Positions 1 through 8,559 of a DNA stretch of 34,576 nucleotides are shown piece by piece. This DNA is from Hyphomicrobiales bacterium. GTDB taxonomy: Bacteria; Pseudomonadota; Alphaproteobacteria; Rhizobiales; Devosiaceae. The DNA lies in contig JAQGKB010000315.1 of assembly GCA_028290345.1 (NCBI GenBank), positions 1 to 34,576 on the forward strand, written 5' to 3'. The translations under genes were made by a program, and so were the position numbers. The notes beneath the pieces were generated by a model that did not search any database, had not been told where the DNA came from, and saw only the letters and a program-made list of their open reading frames with translations. How positions within the stretch are numbered: the first letter of the stretch is position 1; each line of letters opens with the position of its first letter.

Positions 1-2
1 CT

Positions 3-68
3 TCGCTTGGCGCTCAAGGCGGCGGCAACTATGGCCAATACGAGAAGCGTCGAAGCCGCCCGGGTTAA
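3..68 (+). CDS. Possible C-terminal tail of an upstream gene (partial)
   Basis: An open frame enters from the left edge and stops at the TAA at 66-68. Its 21 visible residues are Gly/Gln/Tyr-rich (GGGNYGQYEKRR near the end). I do not recognise the family. Two other frames are also open at the edge, so the assignment is weak. The main support is that the stop codon sits in the loop of a strong hairpin (55-87), a typical position for the end of a plus-strand transcription unit convergent with the operon ending at 210. Confidence 0.25.
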   Translation, partial: SLGAQGGGNYGQYEKRRSRPG

Positions 69-88
69 CGCCAGTCGCCCGGGCGGCT
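54..88. terminator. GC-rich hairpin at left edge, possible terminator
   Basis: Perfect inverted repeat: AGCCGCCCGGG at 54-64 and CCCGGGCGGCT at 78-88, with a 13-nt loop. There is no clear T-run on either side, so it would be a weak intrinsic terminator or an RNA-stabilising stem. It lies between a possible plus-strand gene end (stop at 66-68) and the convergent minus-strand operon whose last gene ends at 210. The stretch 89-209 holds nothing else I can support. Confidence 0.45.
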
Positions 89-209
89 CTCTACTTCACT
101 GATAGATTACCGGCGCGACACTGGACGTTGCCGGCGGACGGTTAATGCATTGAGGCATCAAATGCTTGGAAGGGTCGAGTCCTGGGTGCCTATCGCGGCC
201 CGCTCAAAT

Positions 210-1055
210 TCACCCGATAAGGGTGTGGCCGTCGTCATGCTTCCAGCCGAGCAGTCTTTCGGCTTTGCCGGTACTGAAAAAACTCCGGTAGCCGCTGAGA
301 TCTCCACGGACCGGCACGCCGGGAAAGAACCTTGTCGCCAGTTCCAAGCTCGGCACATCAATCGTGGTATCCGGCGCCACAATGTAGAACACCTCATGGC
401 CTTCAAATGCCGCGTCGAGGCTTTGGAGACTGGCTCGTGCCGCTGCTTCAAATCGGGTATAGGCCCAGAGGTGTTTCGCGATCGTCTCGTCGGCGATGCC
501 GAACGGACCAGCCGCCGTGGCGCGATCGGGAACCACCCAGTGGAAACGCAGGCTCGCGATACGAATGCCTTCGTAGCGCCGTGCGAAGCTGTCGGCCTGC
601 TGTTCGCAGATCCACTTCGACAGGCTGTAGGGCTCCTCGCTGTAGTTCGGGTGTTCCTCGTCGACCGGGAAATAGTCGAAGCGCGGCGCCCGGCTATAGG
701 AAAGACCGATGGCGTTGACGCTCGAGGCCTGGCAGATGCGCATGATACCGTGCTCAACGGCTGCCCGTAGCGCGTTGTAGCTGCCCACAACATTATTGTT
801 GTGGATAGTGTGATCGGGGTGCCTGCCCGGCGCGGGGATCGCGGCCATGTGGATCAGCGCATCGCAGCCCTCAAAGGCACTCAGCAACTGTTCATATTCG
901 CCGATATCGGCCAGAACAAACCGCAGGTTCTCCTGCTCCTTGAAGTCTGCCGGCGGCGTACGGTCGATGCTTACGACACTGTGGCCGTGGCGAAGGGCCT
1001 GTGCCGCAATGGACAATCCAATGCGGCCGCTCCCACCTGTGAGGGCAATTTTCAT
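210..1055 (-). CDS. NAD-dependent epimerase/dehydratase (extended SDR; uronate dehydrogenase-like)
   Basis: A 281-residue cytoplasmic extended short-chain dehydrogenase. The N-terminal Rossmann motif GGSGRIG (residues 7-13) is followed by an acidic residue at the end of beta-2 (Asp31), which favours NAD over NADP. The catalytic triad is visible as Ser111/Ser112, Tyr143 and Lys147 (YSLSK). Length and the compact C-terminus resemble uronate dehydrogenases (about 265 residues), which oxidise glucuronate/galacturonate to the aldaro-lactone, but this is a family-level guess; a sugar 4-epimerase or fructuronate-type reductase role is also possible. It is the last gene of the minus-strand operon, 9 bp after the mannonate dehydratase-like gene, so a role in uronate metabolism fits the context. 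Confidence 0.8.
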   Translation of the reverse strand: MKIALTGGSGRIGLSIAAQALRHGHSVVSIDRTPPADFKEQENLRFVLADIGEYEQLLSAFEGCDALIHMAAIPAPGRHPDHTIHNNNVVGSYNALRAAVEHGIMRICQASSVNAIGLSYSRAPRFDYFPVDEEHPNYSEEPYSLSKWICEQQADSFARRYEGIRIASLRFHWVVPDRATAAGPFGIADETIAKHLWAYTRFEAAARASLQSLDAAFEGHEVFYIVAPDTTIDVPSLELATRFFPGVPVRGDLSGYRSFFSTGKAERLLGWKHDDGHTLIG

Positions 1056-1064
1056 GGTCAGGTC

Positions 1065-2027
1065 CTAATCTGCGTAGACGGCTTCGCGCAAACCGCGAAT
1101 ATAACCAATGGCATAGAGCCGTCCGAAGGAAGAGTAGCCGGCCTGTTCGTTGCTGTCCCCCTCAACCGTGGGCACATGATCTGGGCGCAACACGCCATCG
1201 AAACCTATATCTCGGTAGGCGCGCATGCAGGCGAGCATGTCGGTCTTGCCCGCATCATGCCAGGTCTCCTCGAACTTGCTTGGCGTGCCCTTCACGTCCC
1301 GGAAGTGGACAAAGGAAATTTTCTTGCCGAACTTCCGGATGGCCGCCGGCAGGTCATCGGTCATCAGGGTGAAATTGCCCTGGCAAAGTGTGATGGTGTT
1401 CATCGGGCTCGGCACGATGTCGAGCAGGCGCTGATAGTTGTCGATGCTGCGCATGATACGGCCGACGCCACGAATGGGCGAGAGCGGCGGGTCGTCCGGG
1501 TGCATCGAGAGCTTCACGTTCGCCTTTTCGGCAACCGGCAGCACCTTCTTGAGGAAATATTCGAGATTGACCCAGAGCTCATCCTCGCTGATCGGCGGCT
1601 GGCTCGTGATATCGTTGGGAACGTCGTTCAGATCGAAGCTCGTCACCACCGACCCACCACGCGACGGCGTGCTCATATTGGTGCGCACCCAATTGAAATC
1701 GGTCATCCACTCATAGCACCAGACGGGAATGCCTAATCTGCCCATGCTCTCGAGCAGGGTGCAGACGGTGGCGATCTCCTCGTCGCGGCCGGCCAATCCA
1801 CGTTTTGCCTTGTTCAGCGGCGGCCGCGACTCGATCACAACCAGCTTGAAGCCGCCCGCCTCATAACGCTGCTGCATGCGCAGCAATGGCGCATAGTCCC
1901 AAGGGGCCTCGCCAGGTTCCAGACTATCGAAGGGCAGAGCACCGACCGCCAGATCGACGCCGGCCTGTTTCGCTAGTTTCCAGAGCGGCGACGGCGTCGG
2001 GTTGATAAACTCGGCTATTTCAAGCAT
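1065..2027 (-). CDS. Mannonate dehydratase-like protein (UxuA family)
   Basis: A 320-residue TIM-barrel protein of the UxuA family, which dehydrates D-mannonate to 2-keto-3-deoxygluconate using Mn2+. The expected metal ligands are visible: His176 in SMHPDDPP, Cys215 in LCQGNF, His241 in FVHFRDV and Asp283 with His284 in RPDHVP. The frame stays open to 2138, but that extension runs into the preceding ATPase gene and is not UxuA-like. The ATG at 2027 gives a normal N-terminus (MLEIAEF). It is shorter than E. coli UxuA (394 residues), so a related substrate is possible. It lies 73 bp after the ATPase gene of a Dpp-type importer, which argues that the importer brings in a uronate-derived compound. 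Confidence 0.82.
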   Translation of the reverse strand: MLEIAEFINPTPSPLWKLAKQAGVDLAVGALPFDSLEPGEAPWDYAPLLRMQQRYEAGGFKLVVIESRPPLNKAKRGLAGRDEEIATVCTLLESMGRLGIPVWCYEWMTDFNWVRTNMSTPSRGGSVVTSFDLNDVPNDITSQPPISEDELWVNLEYFLKKVLPVAEKANVKLSMHPDDPPLSPIRGVGRIMRSIDNYQRLLDIVPSPMNTITLCQGNFTLMTDDLPAAIRKFGKKISFVHFRDVKGTPSKFEETWHDAGKTDMLACMRAYRDIGFDGVLRPDHVPTVEGDSNEQAGYSSFGRLYAIGYIRGLREAVYAD

Positions 2028-2100
2028 AAGACGATATTCCCATGTGAGCCCACGGCAATGCGATCGGTCCCGCCGTTGCGAGCGATCCGAGAGGGCTAGT

Positions 2101-3105
2101 TCACGCTGGCAAGAGCTCGGAGAGGTGATCGGGAGCAACCTGTGGCTGCTCGGCGTAGAGATAGCACGACGCTGTGTGATGGGCGTCGATGCGGAAAAGT
2201 GGCGGCGGGGTCTTGCAAATCTCCATCGCCATCGGACAACGCGAGCGAAAGCGACACCCTTCAGTGCTGGCGCCGGAGTCTCGCGCCTTGATCGGTTGCA
2301 CGCCCCAGCGCTTTTCCAGATTTGGCCACGGGATGGAGTCCACCAGCAACTGAGTATAGGGATGCCGGGGACTTTTGATCACCGTATCGATGTCCCCCGC
2401 CTCCATCACAGCGCCGCGATAGAGCACGATGATAGACTTTGAAATGTGGTAGGCCGTGGTCAGGTCGTGGGTGATGTAGATGATGGAAACGCCATGGTCG
2501 CGCTGCAGATTGCGCAGCGTTTCGAGGATATTGGCCCGCAGCGAGGCATCCACCATCGAGACGGGTTCGTCCGCGATCAACAGCCGCGGCTTCAGCAGTA
2601 ACGCCCGCGCCACATTGATGCGCTGGCGTTGGCCGCCCGAAAGTTGATGCGGGAACCGCCCCAGGACATCCTCGGGGCGCAGGCCGACCGCCGTGAGCGC
2701 CTCATCCATCCTGTTACGGGCATCGGCCCTTGATTTCGCCAGCTTGAAGCGTCTGATCGGAACCGTCAGCAGATGGTCGACCGTATAGAACGGATTGAAG
2801 ACGGCGAAGGGATCCTGGAACACAGCCTGGACTTCGCGGCGAAAGGCCATCCGCTGCTTGCCATGAAGGGTTGTGATATTCTTGCCGCGATAGATGATCT
2901 GTCCGGTGGTCGGCGTAGTGAAGCCGAGGAGAAGCATGGCGAGGGTCGTCTTGCCACTGCCACTCTCGCCGGCGACCGTCAGGATTGTCGGCTCATTCTC
3001 GCGCAGCGTGAGCGAGATGTCCTGCAACGCAATCGTCGCCTTGGTATTGATCAAGCCCCGTGAATAGACCTTCGAAACATTCTTCAGTTCCAGCAGATTT
3101 GCCAT
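2101..3105 (-). CDS. Peptide/oligosaccharide-type ABC transporter ATP-binding protein (DppF/OppF type)
   Basis: A 334-residue ABC ATPase energising the permease pair encoded upstream. Walker A is GESGSGKTT (46-54); the signature LSGGQRQR and Walker B (LLIADEP) follow, and the C-terminal oligopeptide/dipeptide extension ends with Cys-containing GCRFRSRCPMAMEIC. Two ATGs are available, 3111 and 3105. The Shine-Dalgarno GAGGAGG lies only 1-2 nt from the first but 7 nt from the second, so 3105 (MANLLEL) is preferred. The first ATG overlaps the stop of the preceding ATPase gene (ATGA), indicating translational coupling. Family membership in Opp/Dpp does not fix the substrate; the operon carries sugar-acid enzymes. 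Confidence 0.9.
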   Translation of the reverse strand: MANLLELKNVSKVYSRGLINTKATIALQDISLTLRENEPTILTVAGESGSGKTTLAMLLLGFTTPTTGQIIYRGKNITTLHGKQRMAFRREVQAVFQDPFAVFNPFYTVDHLLTVPIRRFKLAKSRADARNRMDEALTAVGLRPEDVLGRFPHQLSGGQRQRINVARALLLKPRLLIADEPVSMVDASLRANILETLRNLQRDHGVSIIYITHDLTTAYHISKSIIVLYRGAVMEAGDIDTVIKSPRHPYTQLLVDSIPWPNLEKRWGVQPIKARDSGASTEGCRFRSRCPMAMEICKTPPPLFRIDAHHTASCYLYAEQPQVAPDHLSELLPA

Positions 3106-3107
3106 TT

Positions 3108-4145
3108 TCATGCCTCCTCGTTGAAAAGGTGGCAGGTGACGACGCGCCCGCTCGCCAGCATCCTGACCTCGGGACGGGTCGTGCCGCAGATATCCATGGC
3201 GTGGGTGCAGCGCGGGTGAAAGGCGCAGCCGGTCGGCAGGCGCAACAGCGACGGGGCGAGGCCGGGGATGCCTTGGAACACCCCCTTGTTGTCCAAATTG
3301 GGCAAGCTGCTGATCAGAGCGCGCGCGTATGGATGCTTTGGATCGGTGAACATCTCTCGCACCGTGCTGACCTCGACCAGGCGCCCGGCATACATCACCG
3401 CAACCTTGTCGACGAACTGGGCCATCAAGCCCATGTCGTGGCCGATAAGAATGACGGCGGCGTTGATCTCCTTCTGGACCCGGTCGATCGTCTCCATCAC
3501 CTGGCGCTGCGTGACCACGTCGAGCGCGCTGGTCGGTTCGTCGGCGATGATCACCTGCGGGTTAAGCAAGATGCCGATGGCGATGCAGACGCGCTGCTTC
3601 ATGCCGCCGCTCAGCTCGTGCGCATACATGCGGAACACGCTGGCATCGAGATCGACGGATTTCAGGGCGTGTGCACAGCGGTCTCCAATGCTTGACCGCG
3701 ATTCTCCGTTCATGTGGGATTTCACCGCGTCCACCATCTGGGCGCCGATCCGCATGACCGGATTGAGCGAGTTCATCGCACCTTGCGGGATATAGGCGAT
3801 CTTGCTGAGGCGCGCCTTGCGCATCGCATCGTCGTCGAGCCCCGTCAGATCGGTATCGCCGACGATCACCCGGCCGGCTTCGATCCGCCCCGGCGGCTTG
3901 ATCATCCGCATCATCGCGAGGGCCAGCGTACTCTTGCCCGAGCCGGATTCGCCCACCATCCCCAGCTTTTCGCCCGCGCTGAGCGTGAAACTCACATCGT
4001 CGAGGGCTTTCGCACGGCCGGCATCGGTGTAGTACGTCACCTCGAGGTTCTGCACTCGCAGCACCGGCTCCGGGCCGGACGGCCTGGCGGAAAGCGCCGA
4101 AGTCCGCGAGGTAGTTGGACGATCCGAAAGGACTTCACTCATCAT
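3108..4145 (-). CDS. Peptide/oligosaccharide-type ABC transporter ATP-binding protein (DppD/OppD type)
   Basis: A 345-residue ABC ATPase, partner of the DppF-like subunit. An unusually long N-terminal lead (about 27 residues, Ser/Pro-rich) precedes the domain. Walker A is GESGSGKST (65-73), signature LSGGMKQ (178-184) and Walker B VIIADEP (198-204). The C-terminal oligo_HPY region has Cys residues (GCAFHPRCTHAMDIC plus a later TCHLF) of the kind that bind an iron-sulfur cluster in DppD/OppD subunits. Two adjacent ATG codons (4145 and 4142) are possible starts. It begins 2 bp after the DppC-like permease stop and overlaps the next ATPase gene. Confidence 0.9.
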   Translation of the reverse strand: MMSEVLSDRPTTSRTSALSARPSGPEPVLRVQNLEVTYYTDAGRAKALDDVSFTLSAGEKLGMVGESGSGKSTLALAMMRMIKPPGRIEAGRVIVGDTDLTGLDDDAMRKARLSKIAYIPQGAMNSLNPVMRIGAQMVDAVKSHMNGESRSSIGDRCAHALKSVDLDASVFRMYAHELSGGMKQRVCIAIGILLNPQVIIADEPTSALDVVTQRQVMETIDRVQKEINAAVILIGHDMGLMAQFVDKVAVMYAGRLVEVSTVREMFTDPKHPYARALISSLPNLDNKGVFQGIPGLAPSLLRLPTGCAFHPRCTHAMDICGTTRPEVRMLASGRVVTCHLFNEEA

Positions 4146-4147
4146 TG

Positions 4148-5047
4148 CTACTCTGACCTACGCACGCGTGGATTTGCCAACTCATCGAGCCCCATGATGA
4201 CGAGCGCTAGCGACCCGAGGATCAGGATCATCGCCACCGCCGGCTCGATCGGCCACCACCACCAACCATTGAAGAACGCGCCCTGCGTTTGCGCCGCCCA
4301 GATAATGTTGCCGAGCAGCGGCTCCCGCAGCGGGCCGAGCCCAAGCACGGCCAGGTAGAACGAGGCGAAAACGGCGGCGAAGACCTGCCCCACAAAGGCG
4401 GCGGCGATGAAGGGAAGCAGGTTCGGCAGGATCTCCTTGAAGATGATACCGAGATCGCTGACGCCGGAAAGCTTTGCCACCGAGACAAACTGCCGTTCCT
4501 TCATGGTGAGAACCTGCGACCGGATCACGAGCGTCGGCCCCATCCACGCGAGCATTACGACGATGAAGGCCATCGTCAGTATAGTCACGTCGCGCTTGTC
4601 CAGCGAACCGGCCACCACGACCTGGATCAGCAGGACTGGGATCGGGGTCAGGATCTGGCACACGCTCTTGACGGCGCTGTCGATCCAGCCGCCGAAGTAA
4701 GCGGATACGAAGCCAAGAACGACCCCGATGAACGTGCCCAGCCCACCGGCGAGCACGCCGATTACCGCGGTCTGCCACATCCCGACGACCATCGCCGCCA
4801 GCAGGTTACGGCCAAAAAAATCCGTGCCCAGCAGATACTGCAGGCTCGGCGGGCGCTTGGTCGGCGCAGCCAGCGGATAGGCCTGCTTGGCATCAACGGC
4901 CAGAAATCCGATCACGGTGAAGGCGACCAGAAGCAAAAGGACGGTCAGGCCAATTGCGAGGCTTTTGTTCCGACGAATATAGCGAAACAGGAGGGCCGGA
5001 CGGCTTGGCTGGATCACTTCAGCCGGCGTCCACACGACGGTTGCCAT
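4148..5047 (-). CDS. ABC transporter permease (DppC/OppC type)
   Basis: A roughly 299-residue inner-membrane permease with about six membrane segments. The N-terminal OppC-type region carries GTDFFGRNLLA, and the EAA loop (SGVSDLGIIFKEILPN) contacts the ATPases. The frame also has an ATG at 5053, but the AGGAG Shine-Dalgarno is only 2 nt from it and 8 nt from the ATG at 5047 (MATVVW), so 5047 is preferred. This is the same tandem-ATG arrangement seen at the DppF-like gene. It follows the DppB-like permease by about 11 bp. Confidence 0.9.
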   Translation of the reverse strand: MATVVWTPAEVIQPSRPALLFRYIRRNKSLAIGLTVLLLLVAFTVIGFLAVDAKQAYPLAAPTKRPPSLQYLLGTDFFGRNLLAAMVVGMWQTAVIGVLAGGLGTFIGVVLGFVSAYFGGWIDSAVKSVCQILTPIPVLLIQVVVAGSLDKRDVTILTMAFIVVMLAWMGPTLVIRSQVLTMKERQFVSVAKLSGVSDLGIIFKEILPNLLPFIAAAFVGQVFAAVFASFYLAVLGLGPLREPLLGNIIWAAQTQGAFFNGWWWWPIEPAVAMILILGSLALVIMGLDELANPRVRRSE

Positions 5048-5058
5048 CTGCATTGCTC

Positions 5059-6078
5059 CTACTGTTTACGAATGCGCGGATCGATCAGCGGGTAGACGAA
5101 CTCCATCGCCACCATCAGCGTCGCGACGGTGATGGTGATGAAGAGCACAATTCCGTAGATGACCGGGAAGTCGTTGGATTTGATTGCATCCTGCAGCAGC
5201 GTGCCAATTCCCGGCAAAAAGAAGATGCTCTCGATGATGATCGCCGACGTCACCACCGTTCCGAGGGCGAGCGCGAAGCCGGTCACCTGCGGTAGCAAGG
5301 CGTTCCTGAGGTAGTAATCCCGGAAGATGCTCACGCCATCCAATCCCTTGTGCTCCGCAAAATTCACATAGTCTTCGCCCTGGATCGTTATGCCCATGCC
5401 GCGCATCGACAGCACCCAGCCACCTACCGAGCCGAAGATCAGCGCCAGGGCGGGCAGGATTTGGTGTTGCGCCATATCGAGCGCAAATCCCCAGGACCAG
5501 TTGGGAATGACGCCGATCGAGTAGGCGCCACCAAGCGGCAAGAGTTTGAGCCGGAAGCCAACGAAGAAGAGCAGAAGGACGCCCATCAGTACCGGGGGCA
5601 CACCGGTTAGCAGCACGAACGGCGTTGCCACTGCGCGCAGCCACTGTGGCGCCTTTGGCCAGGCGGCGATCGCGCCGAGCAGATTGCCGATCAGAAAACT
5701 AAGAATCGTGGTGACGAGCAGCAGACCCAGGGTCCAGGGCAATGCCTGCGAGATCAGGTCGATGACCGTCGACGGATACTTGTTGAGCGAATAGCCAAAA
5801 TCGAGGCGCAGCACCCCCGACATGTAGTCGACGTACTGCTGCAACAACGGCTTATCCAAGCCGAACTGCGTCTGCATGGCGGTGATGATCTTTTCCAGGT
5901 CACCCGGTGAAAATCCGCCATTGCGCGCAAGGAGGGCGAACCGTTCCCGGATCGCGCTGCGTGGCGAAAAGCGCGGGATTATGAACGTTATGGTCGAGGC
6001 CGACCAAATGACCAGGATCAGGAAGAGGAAACGTCGAACGACCAACCAAAGAGTTCTCAACCGCCTACTCCAAAGCAC
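5059..6078 (-). CDS. ABC transporter permease (DppB/OppB type)
   Basis: A permease of up to 339 residues with an N-terminal membrane anchor (FLFLILVIW), a periplasmic stretch containing the QFGLDKPLLQQY motif typical of DppB, then five further hydrophobic segments and an EAA loop (GLDGVSIFRDYYLRNALLP). The start is non-ATG. A GTG at 6078 opens the frame but has no purine-rich site upstream; a TTG at 6060 lies 7 nt after GGAG and gives a more typical N-terminus (LRTLWLVVRR). The 5' end is therefore uncertain by six codons. It follows the binding-protein gene after a hairpin (6096-6123). Confidence 0.87.
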   Translation of the reverse strand: MLWSRRLRTLWLVVRRFLFLILVIWSASTITFIIPRFSPRSAIRERFALLARNGGFSPGDLEKIITAMQTQFGLDKPLLQQYVDYMSGVLRLDFGYSLNKYPSTVIDLISQALPWTLGLLLVTTILSFLIGNLLGAIAAWPKAPQWLRAVATPFVLLTGVPPVLMGVLLLFFVGFRLKLLPLGGAYSIGVIPNWSWGFALDMAQHQILPALALIFGSVGGWVLSMRGMGITIQGEDYVNFAEHKGLDGVSIFRDYYLRNALLPQVTGFALALGTVVTSAIIIESIFFLPGIGTLLQDAIKSNDFPVIYGIVLFITITVATLMVAMEFVYPLIDPRIRKQ

Positions 6079-6095
6079 TAAGAGACCAGGAAGGA

Positions 6096-6123
6096 GAGGT
6101 GTGCATCACTTGACGCACACCTC
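6096..6123 (-). terminator. Intercistronic hairpin after the binding-protein gene
   Basis: Perfect 9-bp inverted repeat GAGGTGTGC (6096-6104) / GCACACCTC (6115-6123) with a 10-nt loop. It lies between the stop of the solute-binding-protein gene (6138) and the permease start (6078). There is no T-run, so a role as a 3'-end RNA stabiliser or partial terminator setting binding protein above permease levels is more likely than full termination. This is inference from position. Confidence 0.6.
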
Positions 6124-6137
6124 CCGAGGTTGCAGCC

Positions 6138-7919
6138 CTATTTGGCCGGATGCAGACTGGTCACCACAAGCATGCCCGTCTGAGCCCAGAAGGCTCCGTT
6201 CGTGCCCATGGCGAGGTTGTCTTTGGTCGGCCAATTGGTCCAGTACGTCTGGTTGTACGGGATCCGATGCAGCCACTGGATGACCGGGATGTCGATCGTG
6301 TCGCGCCAGTAGATTTCCAGCGCCTTGGCAGCCAATGCGTGGAACTTCGGATCGTCCGACGAGAGCGGCGCCATCTGATCGAGGATGGCGTCGTACTCAG
6401 GGTTCTTGTAGCGCGAGAAACGGTTGTTACCGGCCGAAGTGCCGATCGAGGCGCTATAGCGGCCATGGAAGAGTTCAAGGGCCGCGTATGGATCCTTCAA
6501 GCTGGCGCCGTGGCCGAACAGGTAAAGCCCGGGGACGCCGGAATTCATGTTCTGCTGCGCGTCCGTCCCGAAATTGATCGTGGCGTCGAAGCCGCCGTTC
6601 TTCAGCATTTCGACCAGCACCGGGGCGATGTCGCTATGGATGCCTTCGAAGCCGTTGATGGTGGCGTTGACCGTCTTGCCGTCCTTCGCCCAAAGGCCGT
6701 CGCCATTCTTGGTGAAACCGGCGGCGGTCATCTGCTTGGCGCTTTCGTCCAGATCGAACTTGCCCGGCTGATACTTGGCTTCGATCGCCTTGACGTCCGG
6801 CGAGTCGACGAAGGCCTGCAGGCCCGGGTAGAGCGGGAAGGGATAGATCGATGCAATCTTGGCGCCGTCGTAGAGCACGTCATTGATCTGATCGCGATTG
6901 ATAGCGAGACTCATGGCGCGGCGCACCCGAGGATCGCTATACGGCGCGAGCTGCGTATTGACCCACAGCGAATTCGGCCACCAATCGAGATAGCCAAATG
7001 GCGACTGATTGCCGGAGTGGGTAGTAACCTTCGGATTTTGCGCGAGAATGTTGCCGATAACCGAGCTGCGCATATCCAGCGACGAGTCCATCTCGTTGTT
7101 GACGATGCGCTGCGCGACGGTGTCCATGTTCTGGCCGACCTGGCCACCCAGGTTCACCATCACGATGCGCTTGACGGCGGGCACCGGCATCAGCCCCGCC
7201 TTCACTGCCCACCAGTCCGGCCGCAGGTTGAAGATTTTCTGGTTGGCGTTCCAGGCCACGAGGTCGTAGGGACCCGAATGGATCATCTCGGTGCCGCCGA
7301 AATAGGCGTTCACATCGGCTTGCTTCGACAGGGCCGCGGCAGGCACGATCGGAATACCCGTGTCGAACTTCTCCGTAAGGACCTCGAACTTGAAGCGGGG
7401 TGCCGGAATTTTGAATTTTACGTCGACCGTCTGGTCATCGACTGCCTTGACGGAGTCGACGAACTGATCGAACGAGGCATGATACGGCAGCTTTTCGTTC
7501 TTCATCTGGCCTTCGAAGGTGAAGACGACATCCTTCGCGGTCACGGGCGAACCATCACTCCATTTGGCCTGGGGGTTCAGCTTGATCTCGAGCGAGGTAA
7601 AATCCTTGCTCGTGTATTCCATGCTGGTCGCCAGCCAAGGGATGTACTTGTCAGCAAAAATCCCGAAATACATCAATGGCTCCCACATGAAGCCATTGCC
7701 TTCCTGGTGGGTATACCCGGGAACCGCCCACGGGTTCGTGACACCGATTGGCGACGCAATGCTCCAGCCCAGTACGAGCGTCTGGTTGCGCGGAACATCC
7801 GGCAGCGGCTTCGCCGGGACGATTTCGGCGGGCGCTGCGTTTTGCGAGTAAGCAGATGATGGGGCGAGTGTAGCGGCTATAGCGAGCAGAACGGCTGCAG
7901 CAAACTTAATATTGACCAT
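6138..7919 (-). CDS. ABC transporter substrate-binding protein, family 5 (large)
   Basis: A 593-residue periplasmic solute-binding protein of the DppA/OppA (SBP_bac_5) family. A Sec signal peptide is visible (Lys5, hydrophobic 6-19, likely cleavage after about residue 25 in SSAYSQ). The family landmarks include SDGSPVTAKDVVFTFE, SDPRVRRAMSLAINRDQI and a C-terminal transport-domain tail. It is 60-80 residues longer than usual peptide-binding members, and long family-5 proteins are common among oligosaccharide binders. It is the first gene of the operon and has a Shine-Dalgarno-like GGGAGA about 9 nt upstream of the ATG. Linked mannonate dehydratase and uronate-type SDR genes suggest a sugar-acid or oligosaccharide ligand rather than peptide. 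Confidence 0.9.
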   Translation of the reverse strand: MVNIKFAAAVLLAIAATLAPSSAYSQNAAPAEIVPAKPLPDVPRNQTLVLGWSIASPIGVTNPWAVPGYTHQEGNGFMWEPLMYFGIFADKYIPWLATSMEYTSKDFTSLEIKLNPQAKWSDGSPVTAKDVVFTFEGQMKNEKLPYHASFDQFVDSVKAVDDQTVDVKFKIPAPRFKFEVLTEKFDTGIPIVPAAALSKQADVNAYFGGTEMIHSGPYDLVAWNANQKIFNLRPDWWAVKAGLMPVPAVKRIVMVNLGGQVGQNMDTVAQRIVNNEMDSSLDMRSSVIGNILAQNPKVTTHSGNQSPFGYLDWWPNSLWVNTQLAPYSDPRVRRAMSLAINRDQINDVLYDGAKIASIYPFPLYPGLQAFVDSPDVKAIEAKYQPGKFDLDESAKQMTAAGFTKNGDGLWAKDGKTVNATINGFEGIHSDIAPVLVEMLKNGGFDATINFGTDAQQNMNSGVPGLYLFGHGASLKDPYAALELFHGRYSASIGTSAGNNRFSRYKNPEYDAILDQMAPLSSDDPKFHALAAKALEIYWRDTIDIPVIQWLHRIPYNQTYWTNWPTKDNLAMGTNGAFWAQTGMLVVTSLHPAK

Positions 7920-8559
7920 AGGACAGATTCTCCCTTGACTGTCGATGGAATAACAATACGCCTCGTTGCGACACGCGATATAATACTGGCTTGGCGATTA
8001 CTTCTTTCGGCCCCTCCTCCAAGGCGACCGTGCTTGCCTTATTCGTCCCTGTGCCAAGCAGGGTTGGCCGACGCGGCGTTGTTCCTGAATTCCTCTCAGG
8101 ACTTCTTTGTGCCGGGCTTCGCCGATGCATTCACCAGCTTGTCCGGGCCATTTTTTTTGGAAGCCATCAGTGGTGGTACAAGCTTTCGCGGCCTCCCGCG
8201 CCACTGTATCGCTAAGCCGTCGCCGACCTGCACAACGTCAGACGTACGGCTACGCTGCTCACAACGATGTTGCTTGTACCTGCCTGCCAGATGGCTTGGC
8301 GTCCTCCCGTTCTGGTACTGCTCCGATCGAGCAATCCAGATTTTTATTATCATTTTGTTGAGCGTTAACCGTCCGGTCTGGTGGAGTCAACAGATGGATA
8401 GTGGAGCACGTCACGCCCTCCCTAGCGGCTCTCGAGGCCGGCTCCGCTTGGGCCTTGACGGTCAGATTTTTTTTGATCATAAATTTCCGCCCCGTTTCGA
8501 TCCGGGCCGAACACCCCTGTTGAAATTCGCCTGAAGTTTGAGCGCACAGGGGCCGGTCG
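7920..8559. other. 640-bp intergenic stretch without an intact gene
   Basis: This gap separates the SMP-30 gene (ends at 8560) from the first gene of the Dpp-like operon (starts at 7919). Open frames inside it on the plus strand (for example 7935-8534) show no recognisable domain and a composition unlike the neighbouring genes (many Cys, Trp and Arg). The minus strand carries pieces resembling a LacI-family regulator (listed separately). The part next to 7919 must hold the operon promoter, but I could not identify a convincing -35/-10 pair. Local base composition is less GC-rich than the flanks, with several T-runs (8151-8158, 8467-8474). Confidence 0.7.
8096..8480 (-). pseudogene. Possible eroded LacI-family regulator remnant
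   Basis: The frame from the ATG at 8480 begins MIKKNLTVKAQAEP and continues EGVTCSTIHLL..DRTVN..QND, which can be lined up with the start of LacI-type helix-turn-helix domains (VTLxTIAxxxGVDRTTVSxALNxD), one residue short and with damaged helix residues. It stops at 8259. An overlapping frame (8353-8096) ends in PRKLVPPLMASKKN, similar in style to LacI C-termini (LVPPxLVxR). If both are real, about 650 bp of the usual 1-kb gene is missing and at least one frameshift has occurred. It would be an ancestral regulator of the adjacent importer operon. The resemblance is short, so this is a tentative call. Confidence 0.35.

Noticed and set aside
1..209. Mobile-element or integration boundary at the left edge
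   Set aside because: Only a simple hairpin is present; no target duplication, tRNA end or transposase fragment could be seen.
6150..7859. Long plus-strand open frame (569 codons) opposite the binding-protein gene
   Set aside because: It is the antisense of a clear SBP_bac_5 gene; the product is Arg/His/Asp-rich with no domain, as expected for a shadow frame in GC-rich DNA.
7935..8534. 199-codon plus-strand frame in the 640-bp intergenic stretch
   Set aside because: Cys/Trp/Arg-rich translation, no domain, no ribosome-binding site. The opposite strand gives a better, though weak, explanation (LacI remnant).
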